This document shows, one piece after another, positions 52,516-63,200 of a stretch of 64,000 bases of DNA. Each line of letters starts with the position of its first letter. Positions within the stretch are counted from its first letter, which is position 1. The notes beneath the pieces were generated by a model. That model saw only the letters and a list, made by a program, of their open reading frames with translations, was not told where the DNA came from and did not search any database. This DNA is from Flammeovirga aprica JL-4 (GTDB lineage: Bacteria; Bacteroidota; Bacteroidia; Cytophagales; Flammeovirgaceae): positions 31,684-95,683 of the forward strand of contig NZ_JABANE010000022.1 in NCBI RefSeq assembly GCF_012844305.1, given 5' to 3'. Both the position numbers and the translations under genes were made by a program.

Positions 52516-55500
52516 ATGGTAACAGCTAGACCTATACTTGTAATCTTATTACTACTGCTTGGTAATTTACTTTTTGCTGAGGAAGAAAGAGAACTTTCTC
52601 AATATAGCTTTGAGGCTTTGACCACCGAAGATGGCCTGCCAACAAACGGGGTGCTTCATGTTTATCAGACAGCTGATAAACATTTATGGTTAAGCACGTA
52701 CAACGGACTTGTCAGGTACAATGGAAAGTCGATGTATGTGATCAATCAAGGAAATACGGACGGGCTGAGTACACATACTTTCATCAATATGCTGGAAACT
52801 AAAGACGCGAGGTGGTTTGGTACACAGGCGGGGCTCGTAAAGTACAGCAATCATAAATGGGAAACTTTTACAGAAAAAGACGGACTGGTTTATAATGAAA
52901 TCAAGGACATCGTAGAAGACCGCAATGGAAATTTGTGGGTGGGAACACCTGAAGGGTTGTGCTTTTATGATGTGAAAAAAAAGAAGTTTTTTACGGATAA
53001 TATTCCAACCGCTTTAAAGCAAGCTTCTATTGCTGATTTAATCATAGATCCATCAGGTTATTTATGGATCGCTTCAAAGGATAAAGGACTTTATAAGTAT
53101 GCAGTTGATCAAAAGAAAGTAGCGTATTCCAATACAAAGATCAAAAATATCAATGCACTTGTTGTGGATCAGAAAGGAGTGCTTTGGATTGGAGGAAACG
53201 GTTATCTGAAAAAATTGGATAAGGAATATAAATTAAGTGGCTTTGAAGGTATAGCACAACTTTCTTCTAAAAACATTAATACTTTATTTGAGGATTCAAA
53301 AGGAGCGATATGGATGGGTACTGACAATGGTTTGGTGAGGTATTTTAATCATTCTATCAGTACTTTCTCTACTAACAAAGAAATCGGAAGGCATATAGTA
53401 TGCAGTATTTTCGAGGATCATGAAGGAAATTACTGGGTGGGAACTTATCAGCATGGGGCCTACAGACTCAATTTGGGACAGTTTGCTACTTTTAGTGTAG
53501 AAGAAGGAATCACAGGAAAGTTTGTTTATTCTATCTCAAAAGGAACGTCAAAAGAAGAAATTTTATTAGCCACCAACGGAGGTGTTACGGTGTATAAAAA
53601 CGGTGCTTTTACTCCATTCTGGTACAACAGTCACTTGAAATCCCAAAATGTAAAAGATGTATTTACGGATACTAAAAAGAACATTTGGATTGCTTCTAAA
53701 AAGGGACTGACAAAAATAGATCAGCATAGAAAAGTAAAACACTTTACAAAAAGAGATGGACTGTCTAATGATTACGCCCGCTTTGCTTTTGAAGACTCGT
53801 TTGGAAATATATGGGTAGGTACGGTCAATGGTCTGAACATACTGCAGAAAGATGGTCACTTTAAGGCTTTTACTACTGAAGATGGATTGGGAAGTGATTT
53901 TATTCTATCCATGTTCGAAGACAGCCATAGAAAATTATGGATTTGTACAAAAGCAGGAATTACCACTTATTATAATGGAAAGTTCCATGATTTTATGAAG
54001 GAAAATCAGCTTAGTTCTGAATTGACTTTCAAAGTAATAGAAGACCACAAAGGGGTGATTTGGTACGGTACAAACAATGGTATTTTCAGGTATGAAAACA
54101 ATAAGGTATTTAGCTACCATAGAAAAATTGAAGGCGATATTACTTCTGCTTTCAACATTATAGAAGATGAAGAAAACAACCTGTTCTGGGTGAGTTGTAA
54201 TGTGGGTGTTTACACACTGAAAATCGATGAACTGAATCAGGTGTACAAGGGAATGCTGGATAAAGCGAAGCTGAAACTTTACAGCACTAAAGACGGTATG
54301 AAGTCTAAAAGTGTGATGGCTAACGGTCGTGCTTTGGCAAGGGAAAATGGAGAAATCTGGTTTCAGACTTATGAAGGGGTGAGTATTACAAACACCAATA
54401 ACATTAAGACAGATAAAATTCCTCCTACGGTGATCATTCGTAAAGTGGAAGTGAACGGCGAAACCGTAGATCATCACAATGGTATAGTGGAAGTGGCTGA
54501 AGGGAATACACGATTGGAAATTGCTTATGAGGGAATCAGTTTACTGCACCCCGAAGGAATTACCTATAAATATAAACTGGAAGGTTTTGATGAAGACTGG
54601 ATTTATGCAGAAGAAAATCAGAAAGCCATTTACACCAACCTTCCTCCAAAAGAATACACGTTTATTATTTCGGCAGGGAATCAGGATAATGTATGGTTGA
54701 AAAAGCCTGTTGAGTTGAAGCTCAATAAGCGTCCGATTTTTTATGAAAGACTTGAAGTGCAGTTGTTGTTTGCACTGACTTTCTTTGTGGTTCTTTTCCT
54801 TATTTACCGTTGGAGAATAAGACGTTTCAGATTGAGGCAAATGGCGCTTGAAAGAAGTGTGACGGAGAGAACGAAAGAGATTTATGAGAAATCAGAAGAA
54901 CTGTTGCAGCAGTCGGAGGAATTGCAGCAACAAGCCGAGGAGTTGCAACAGCAAAGAGATTATTTATCGGAAACCAACGATTTGATTTCACAAAGAAATG
55001 ATGAGCTGAATGCCAAAAATGAGGAAGTGTCCTTGCTGATTGATCAGGTGAACTCGATCAATAAAGACATGAAGCGGAAGAATAAGAACATGACAGACAG
55101 TATCCGTTATGCGAAAACGATGCAGTTTGCTTTGCTTCCTAGTGCTGAAAAACTGAAAAGAGCATTTGCTGATCATTTCATTATTTTCAAGCCAAAAGAT
55201 ATTGTCTCAGGCGATTTTTACTGGATGACAATCACTGAAGATCAAACCACTTTTATTGCTTCAGTGGATTGTACAGGTCATGGCGTACCGGGTGGTTTTA
55301 TGTCGATGTTGGGTATTTCTATCCTCAACAAAATCATCAAAGAATACAAAGAACACGACACAGCGAAGATCCTGACCATGCTGAACACCTCCATCATAGA
55401 TTATCTGCAACAGGAGAACACAGACATTGATGACGGTATGGATCTGTCACTTTTAAAAATTACAGCAGGAGAAGAAGGAAAGTTTGATGTAAGATTTACA

Positions 55501-55854
55501 GGAGCGAAAAGTACTGTTTATTTTTATCAAAAAGATGAAGATGCACTCACTTCAATGAAAGGTGATATTATCTCTATTGGAGGCAGAAGCAGAAAGAAAA
55601 AACAAAAGAAATTCACTTCTCATTCCATTCAATTAAAAGAAGGAGATAGAATTTACCTGTCAACGGATGGTTACATTGATCAGAATAATCATTTGAGAAA
55701 GAAAATCGGTAAAAAACTATTTGAAGGTATTCTTTCAGGAACTTCTAAATTTCATATGCAAAAACAGCAGGAACAACTGGAACATCTTTTAGAACGTCAT
55801 CAAGGAGAGGAAGATCAGAGAGATGATATTACAGTGATTGGATTAGAACTGTAG
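52516..55854 (+). CDS. Reg_prop/Y_Y_Y sensor with PP2C/SpoIIE phosphatase output
   Basis: A 1112-residue membrane sensor. A signal peptide (1-21) is followed by a periplasmic beta-propeller built of Reg_prop units (about 30-640; repeated LWIGT..GL, GNLWVGTPEGL, GAIWMGTDNGL), a Y_Y_Y domain (about 665-745; YKYKLEGFDEDW), one membrane helix (about 755-772), a Gln/Glu-rich coiled coil (780-870), and a SpoIIE/PP2C serine phosphatase (about 885-1110; SGDFYWM, SVDCTGHGVPGGFMSMLG, DGMDLSLL, DITVIGLEL). The usual Reg_prop partner is a histidine kinase with AraC output; here the output is a phosphatase, so it should dephosphorylate a Ser/Thr protein such as an anti-sigma antagonist. It is surrounded by no obvious partner gene. 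Confidence 0.92.
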   Translation: MVTARPILVILLLLLGNLLFAEEERELSQYSFEALTTEDGLPTNGVLHVYQTADKHLWLSTYNGLVRYNGKSMYVINQGNTDGLSTHTFINMLETKDARWFGTQAGLVKYSNHKWETFTEKDGLVYNEIKDIVEDRNGNLWVGTPEGLCFYDVKKKKFFTDNIPTALKQASIADLIIDPSGYLWIASKDKGLYKYAVDQKKVAYSNTKIKNINALVVDQKGVLWIGGNGYLKKLDKEYKLSGFEGIAQLSSKNINTLFEDSKGAIWMGTDNGLVRYFNHSISTFSTNKEIGRHIVCSIFEDHEGNYWVGTYQHGAYRLNLGQFATFSVEEGITGKFVYSISKGTSKEEILLATNGGVTVYKNGAFTPFWYNSHLKSQNVKDVFTDTKKNIWIASKKGLTKIDQHRKVKHFTKRDGLSNDYARFAFEDSFGNIWVGTVNGLNILQKDGHFKAFTTEDGLGSDFILSMFEDSHRKLWICTKAGITTYYNGKFHDFMKENQLSSELTFKVIEDHKGVIWYGTNNGIFRYENNKVFSYHRKIEGDITSAFNIIEDEENNLFWVSCNVGVYTLKIDELNQVYKGMLDKAKLKLYSTKDGMKSKSVMANGRALARENGEIWFQTYEGVSITNTNNIKTDKIPPTVIIRKVEVNGETVDHHNGIVEVAEGNTRLEIAYEGISLLHPEGITYKYKLEGFDEDWIYAEENQKAIYTNLPPKEYTFIISAGNQDNVWLKKPVELKLNKRPIFYERLEVQLLFALTFFVVLFLIYRWRIRRFRLRQMALERSVTERTKEIYEKSEELLQQSEELQQQAEELQQQRDYLSETNDLISQRNDELNAKNEEVSLLIDQVNSINKDMKRKNKNMTDSIRYAKTMQFALLPSAEKLKRAFADHFIIFKPKDIVSGDFYWMTITEDQTTFIASVDCTGHGVPGGFMSMLGISILNKIIKEYKEHDTAKILTMLNTSIIDYLQQENTDIDDGMDLSLLKITAGEEGKFDVRFTGAKSTVYFYQKDEDALTSMKGDIISIGGRSRKKKQKKFTSHSIQLKEGDRIYLSTDGYIDQNNHLRKKIGKKLFEGILSGTSKFHMQKQQEQLEHLLERHQGEEDQRDDITVIGLEL

Positions 55855-55990
55855 TTGGATTGAAAGTGAAAATTGAATTCCTTCATATCAAAAAATAATT
55901 TTTTAAAACCAATTCGTGAGCAAATGCAAATTCCTTTTCTAGCATAAGCAATCATTGCACTTTGGTTGGAGTTGAGAATTTTTGAACATA

Positions 55991-56010
55991 AAAAAATCCC
56001 AAAGAAGGGA
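55991..56010 (-). terminator. Weak terminator of the IS30-like HTH gene
   Basis: Minus-strand TCCC/GGGA stem (56010-56007 and 56000-55997) with a 6-base loop, followed by seven T. The stem is short, so this is tentative. Confidence 0.4.
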
Positions 56011-56085
56011 ATCATTTGTGAAAAGTAGATAGAGGGCAGGTGAAAATGAGAGGAATGAAGGTTTTTTTTGTGAAAATCGATAGGA

Positions 56086-56655
56086 TTAGACGCACCTCTT
56101 CTGTGCGACCACTGTTACAGGGTTCTTCCAAAGCGTAAATTTTGTATTTTCCTTGATCAACTCACGCATCCAATAATACTTTGGACCGGACTGTGGTTGC
56201 TGATTTTTGAGCAGTTGGAAATGTTCCATCCAAAGGTCGTAGTATTCCCAGTCATCTTTGTGATGATAATATTTTTTACCGATACGGTAAGCATAATGTT
56301 TTGGTACAAGGTTTTCCATTTTCCATCTATTAGGAATTTTCATATCATAGTACTGATCAGAATACCAATAAATGTATTTTCTTTCGACGTAAAGTTCGTA
56401 ATTATTTTTTCTGAAAGGATGATGTATAAATGGATTCTTCTTTTTGGAACCTGCTAGCTTTTTTCTTGCAAGGTAAAGTTTATGTGCATACTCCGCATCA
56501 TATTTTTGAGTGACAGGATTTGTATTGCGTTTGAGTTCGCGATAGATGGTAGAAGGTGACACTTCCAAACCTTCAGCAATTTCCGCAACAGAAAACCGCT
56601 TGTCTTCGATCAGTGCTTGTAATACTTTTCTATGATAGAGTTGAAGGTTTTTCAT
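56086..56655 (-). CDS. IS30-type HTH protein without transposase domain
   Basis: A 189-residue protein. An N-terminal IS30-like helix-turn-helix (about 1-40: FSVAEIAEGLEVSPSTIYREL, then KRNTNP) and the family's following helices (YDAEYAHKLYLARKKL, 54-70) are clear. The rest (71-189) is Tyr/Trp/His-rich and is not the DDE integrase domain that IS30 transposases carry. No inverted repeats flank it. It may be a domesticated DNA-binding protein or a truncated transposase that acquired a new C-terminus. The ATG at 56655 is the natural start. Confidence 0.75.
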   Translation of the reverse strand: MKNLQLYHRKVLQALIEDKRFSVAEIAEGLEVSPSTIYRELKRNTNPVTQKYDAEYAHKLYLARKKLAGSKKKNPFIHHPFRKNNYELYVERKYIYWYSDQYYDMKIPNRWKMENLVPKHYAYRIGKKYYHHKDDWEYYDLWMEHFQLLKNQQPQSGPKYYWMRELIKENTKFTLWKNPVTVVAQKRCV

Positions 56656-57269
56656 GAGGTTTTTTGAATAGTCAGTTTAATTAAATCGTTAGCACTTTCT
56701 AAAAGTAAGATAAACGTATTTAGAATCAAATAATTTACTTTAGTTTTTCCCTCAAAAAAACCTTGCTCAAAACTAACAATACTTATCAGCAAAGAGCAAT
56801 TTGAAATGAAAGTAAAACGAACCTATTATGGTTTATGAGATACAAAGCAATGCAACTCTACAAAGGTTCTACTTTCAATTTTTGGTAGGATGTCCTTTAA
56901 GATGGATACCGTTGTAGTGACATTATATTTCAATGCCCGCCGCACCACTATAAAAACCACTCATAACATCACATTACGCACCATTTTTCTTCATTCTTCC
57001 TTCTTAATTCTTCATTAAAAAAATAAAGTATCGTAAATCTATCCTGCAAGATTAAGGCAAACAAAAGAAAATCGAGGGGTAATACAATCACAGATATTAT
57101 TTGAAATATTGTAGTAGTTGAAATGAAAAACAGTTGAGAGTCTTTACAGTCCAAAAGTACTTTTTAGATAGGGTGGTATGACCTGATATACAGTGGCCGT
57201 AAATTTTTATGAACACTTTTTACGGATGGAACTCTTCAACTTATTTAAACATTTATACACACAAGTGAA
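56656..57269. other. 614-bp intergenic region before the giant esterase
   Basis: There is an imperfect inverted repeat, tgaaagtaaaacgaacct (about 56807-56826) against aggttctactttcaa (about 56864-56878), and an AT-rich stretch with attcttcatt-type units near 56990-57020 like the arms of the 'aagagttaag' family. No ORF that I trust and no promoter motif that I can name. Confidence 0.4.
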
Positions 57270-60200
57270 ATGAATAATCTGAAACAATTACTTTTTTTCC
57301 TGCTGACTTTCTGCATTGGGAGTACAGTATGGGCACAACAAACTCCCGATCAACTCTGGGCAGGTTTTGACCCTGACGCTAGCTTGGTAAAAGATGCGGT
57401 AACTGGAGAGATAAAAGAGGATATTATTTCTGAAAAAGTAGAGAATGAAATCTACTACAAAGAATCTTACATTCATGTTTCATTGCTCGGTCACGAGTTC
57501 AGAGTATTTACGAAGTATGCTGTAAAAGATGCATTGCGTAATTCAGGAACTGCACCGGCACTTCTTGATGTTCATGGCTGGATGGGGCAACCTAGCGTTG
57601 ATATGGATTATGTGAACGATGGCTGGGCTGTTTTGGCACATGACTACTGTGGAAAAACAGGAACTAGAGCCAATTATACAGAGTATCCTGAGGAATTGAA
57701 ATATGGAATCATTGATACAAATGAAGGGGGATACAGAATAAAGAGTAAGTTGCCAAATGGTGATTTGCTTACTGACCCTACGCAAACAGATGATTATTTA
57801 TGGTACGCGATTCAGAGAGTAGCATTAAGCCACTTATTGAATCAGCCGGCGGTAGATCCTGCTAAAGTGGGTGCGAAAGGTTATTCTTACGGCGGTACTT
57901 TGATGTGGAACTTAGGGATGGATGAAAGAATCAAAGCTTTTGTTGCTTACTTCGGTATTGGGTACCTTGAATATTATAGAACGAAAAGCGTTTGGTTATA
58001 CAATAATCCTTATGTAGAGCCTGATAAAACTGCAGGAGAAGAATTATACCTTGAGAGTATCGCTCCTCAAGCGCACGCACCTTACATCAAGGCGGCGGCT
58101 TTATGGTTAAGCGGTACCAATGATCATCATGGCGGGCATGAGAGAAGTGAAAAAATGTTTGACGGTTTCCAGAATGATGTGCCTTGGGATTTTGCATTGC
58201 AGGCAAGAGGCCATCATAATACGGAACAGCTTGGTGATGATGCTAAAATCTGGTTAGAAAATCATGTATTAGGAAGTGCTCATTTCTGGCCTGAAAGACC
58301 TGTGTCAAAGATTGAATTAGACGGTGAAGGTGTACCTGAGTATACAATCACGCCTACAAACGTAGATAAAATTGAAGCTGTAAAGATTTACTATTCAGTA
58401 AAGAATCCAGTGAGTTATACAAGAAGCTGGAGAGATACAGAAGCTATCAGAGTAGGTGATGAGTGGGTAGCTTCTTTGCCTGTATTTGATGTAAACGATT
58501 ATGTTTTTGGCTTCGCAAATATTGAGTATGAAGGAAATATTGTTATTTCAGGTGATTTTGAAGCCGCAATTCCTATTCAGTTGGGAGATCATGCAATTGC
58601 TACTGATGAACCTTCAGATGAGGTTGAAAATGCATGGACCAATTCTGCTTATATTGAAGGTGTAGGTAACTTACCAGCCATCAGACCTATTGACAATAGT
58701 GGAATGGTCAATGAAAGCTTTACAGATCCAAAATATCAAGCCCCTGCAGATGCAGATTTCCATTTCTTATTTTACTGTACGCAAGCACAGAATTTAAAAG
58801 TGGTAGTTAATAATGAATTTGAATACGATTTAGCCATTACCACTTCAAATGATTGGCAACAGACATTTATTGAAGCGAACAATGTAATCAGCAGAAATGA
58901 CGGAACTACTTCATTAGGCGATTGGTCTAATGCTACTAAAATTCAAATTATCCCTCAAGATGGAGAAGATATGACTAAAGTGATTTTCTCTCATTTCTCA
59001 TGGGAAGCAAAGAATATTGATGAGTTATTAAAGTCATACGAAATTCAAGGTAAGCGATTGTATTTAACTTCAGCCAATATTTTTGAATCAGATTCTTATT
59101 GGAGAATCAGAGATGATTTACCTGTTGCTGATACTTATACAGATGGTTCACCTGCTGAATCTTTAACTTTAGGAGGTGAGGTTTATGAAAGAGGTTTAGG
59201 TGTTCATGCTGTATCAACAATTACATATACTATCAAAGAAGGATATGAGAAGTTTTATGTAATCCCGGCAGCATCTGAAACAAACAATGGAATCATAGAA
59301 ATGAAAATCCTCTTGGATGATGAGGAAGTATATGCATCGGGCCAAATAAGATCGAGTGCTCAGTCACCAAGTAGAGTAGAATTGGACGTGAGAAACGCGA
59401 GTAAATTGACTTTGTTCGTAGGGGATGGAGAGAATGGTATTGGTGGAGATCATGCCAATTGGTTAGATGCATTCTTTATTGTAAATGATAGAGTAGATAT
59501 AGAAACGCCACACATTACTGATCCTCAAGATGTCTCACTTTATACTATTCAGGTGGGAAGTAAATACCTTGAAGGTGTTGCTGAAGATGTGAAAAGTTAT
59601 ACACATAAATCAAGTTCTGGCAGTGAAGTGCCTACAGTTTTAGCCAAAGCAAATAATAAAAATGCGACGGTTGAAGTTACGCAGGCCAATGAATTTGGAG
59701 AGGCCGCTGTCATTACGGTCACTTCTGAAGATGGCAGTAAGACTGAAACTTACAGAGTAGTATTATCAAGTGTTTCTGTGGCTTCATTATCAACACTTCA
59801 AATTGATGGAGAAGAGGTTCCGGGATTCGATCCAAAAGTGACAGAATATACGGTTTATCTTCCAGAAGAAACAGCTTTAATTCCACAGCTTTCTGCTGTT
59901 TTAGCCAATGAGCAATCTTCTGTTTTTGAAATCACACAAGCAACAGCTTTCCCTGGTAAAGCCACTGTGAAAGTAGTTTCTGAAGATGGTACAAATGAAC
60001 AAATGTACACTGTTAATCTATTTGGAGGTCGTAAAATTTATTTAACTGCCGAAACAGCATTTGAAATGGACACTTATGCCAGTACCATAAAGAATGATAC
60101 AGATTTTAATGGTAATGCTTTTGATTTTGGTGGAGATAATCAGTTTGAGAGAGGTATTGGTTTACATGCTTACTCAAATGTCACTTATACAATCAAGGAA

Positions 60201-63200
60201 GGGTATGCTACATTTTCTGTTGTGCCAGCGTCTACCAATTCAGGAAGAGTGACATTGAGTATTCAGTTGGATGATCAGGAAGTATATAATAGTGGTGAAA
60301 TCAATAAAAATAATCAATCACTAGAGCGAGTGGTGATAGATGTGGCAGATGCTAACATTTTGAGACTTATAGTAGTAGATTCTGATGGAAACCTAGGAGG
60401 AGATCATGCCGCTTGGGTAGATGCCCACTTTACAGCTGATGCAGCATTTGAAACAACACCACCTCATATTACTATACCTGAGGATGTTTCATTGTATTCA
60501 GTTATGATTGATGATGAGTATCTATCAGGTGTAGAAGTTGGGGTAACAGAATTTACCTATAAAAAACTAGTTGGAGTTGAAGTGCCTCAAGTGAAGGCTA
60601 AAACTAATAATAAGCAAGCCACAGTAGAAGTAGAACAAGCCGCTAATATCTATAACCCTGCATTGATTAAAGTAACTTCTTCAGATGCATCTTCAACGGA
60701 AACCTATAAAGTATTCTTTACTAACCCAGCATTCTCAACACTTTCGTCTTTGAAAGTAGACGGAATAGAAGTTGCTGGTTTTAATCCAGAAGTGACAGCA
60801 TATACGGTTTCGGTTCCAGCAGGAAACCCAGCATTACCTCAGGTTGCAGCACACGCATCGAATGCAGATGTGTCATTATTAGAAATCACACAAGCACAGC
60901 AAGTGCCGGGTAAAGCAGAGGTAAAAGTGGTGTCTGAAGATGGAACTTCTGAAACTACATATACGATTAATTTTGTGGAAGGCACAAAAGTTTTCTTGAC
61001 AGCAGAAACTGTTCTTGAAGCAAATACTTTCGCCAGCAGAATTAATAACGGTACTGACTTTGACGGAGGGGCTTTTGTGATTGATGATGTTACCTACGAA
61101 AAAGGTATTGGTGTACATGCCCCATCAGCAATTACTTACAGTATCAAAGAAGGTTATGAAACATTCTCAGTACTTCCTGCTGCATCTACATCCAATTCAG
61201 GTCGTTTGAAAATGATCATTCTATTAGATGGAGAAGAAGTATATAATACAGGAGAAATCAAATCTACAACACATGTTCCAGAACGCTTACAATTAGATGT
61301 TTCTGAGCATAGCAAATTGACACTGATTATTGATGAATCTGATGGAAGCAATGCAGGTGACCATGCCAATTGGGTAGATGCTTACTTTGTAGCGAATACT
61401 GCATTTGAAACAACACCTCTTCATATCACAAAACCTGATGATGTTTCTCTTTACTACTTGAAAGTAGGGGATGAATATTTAGGAAAAGGAAAAGTAGAGC
61501 AGAAGGAATTTACTTATAAAGTAGCTGAAGGAGTAGACTTCCCTAAAGTCACTGCGTTGGCCAACAATAAGGATGCGGTACTTTCTATCAACCCTTCTGT
61601 AGAAGTGGCAACACCTACAGTGATTACTGTAACATCAGCGGATGGAAATGTAACAGAAACGTATGCGATTAATTGGGTGAATTTCTCAACGGATGCATCA
61701 TTATCAGATCTCTTAGTAGACAATACAAGTCTTACAGATTTTGATCCTGCAACCACAGAATATACAGTGCTTTTACCTTATGGTTCTACTGATATTCCTA
61801 ACTTGTCTGCAACAACAACGAACGAATTAGCAACATTAGAATACACCCAAGCGACAACAATGCCAGGTGTAGCAAAAGTGGATGTGTTAGCTGAAGATGG
61901 TAAAACGAGCAAGACCTATACTGTTAATTATAATTGGGTTGCCCCATCAACAGTGACTACTTTATCAACCTTAAAAGTAGATGGAGAAGAAGTATCAGGT
62001 TTCTCATCAGAAGAGACAACTTATACGATTACTTACCCATACGCTACAACAGGTTCACCGGTAGTTACAGCAGAAGCGACAGATTCAAATGCATCAATTG
62101 AAATTACAAATGCTTCAATTGAAGGAGCGGCGAAAGTAGTAGTAACTGCTCAAGATGGTACAACGACATCGACTTACACAGTGAATTATGTTTGGGAAGC
62201 CCCATCAACAGTGGCAACATTATCAACCTTGAAAGTAGATGGAGAAGAAGTATCAGGTTTTTCATCAGAAGAGACAACTTATACGATTACTTATCCATAT
62301 GGTACAAAAGGTTTACCAGTAGTAACAGCAGAAGCGACAGATTCAAATGCATCAATTGAAATTACAGACGCTTCAATTGAAGGAGCTGCGACTGTAGTAG
62401 TAACCGCTCAAGATGGTACAACGACATCGATCTACACAGTGAATTATGTTTGGGGAGATGCTTCAACAGTGACTACATTATCAACATTGAAAGTAGATGG
62501 AGTAGAAGTGTCAGGTTTTTCATCAGAAGAGACAACTTATACGATTACTTATCCATACGGTACAACAGGTTCACCAGTAGTAACAGCAGAAGCGACAGAT
62601 TCAAATGCATCAATTGAAATTACAAATGCTTCAATTGAAGGAGCTGCAAAAGTAGTAGTAACTGCTCAAGATGGTACAACGACATCGACTTATACTGTAA
62701 ATTATGTTTGGGGAGATGCTTCAACAGTGGCTACTTTATCAACTTTAATGGTAGATGGAGAAGAAGTATCAGGTTTCTCATCAGAAGAGACAACTTATAC
62801 GATTACTTATCCATACGGTACAACAGGTTCACCAGTAGTAACAGCAGAAGCGACAGATTCAAATGCATCAATTGAAATTACAAATACATCAATTGAAGGA
62901 GCAACGAAAGTAGTAGTAACCGCTCAAGATGGTACAACGACATCGACCTACACAGTAAATTATGTTTGGGAAGCCCCATCAACAGTGGCGACATTATCAA
63001 CCTTAAAAGTAGATGGAGAAGAAGTATCAGGTTTCTCATCCGAAGAGACAACTTATACGATTACTTATCCATACGGTACAACAGGTTCACCAGTAGTAAC
63101 AGCAGAAGCGACAGATTCAAATGCATCAATTGAAATTACAGATGCTTCAATCGAAGGAGCAGCGAAAGTAGTAGTAACCGCTCAAGATGGTGTAACGACA

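Noticed and set aside
53935..54477. 180-residue minus-strand frame inside the Reg_prop sensor
   Set aside because: It is the antisense shadow of the sensor's propeller coding sequence, with no family match.
56807..56878. Imperfect inverted repeat (gaaagtaaaacgaacct and complement) as a third copy of the structured element at 1856 and 26478
   Set aside because: It lacks the conserved TAGATTTT and GATTAGAATAAAAA segments, so it is not the same element.
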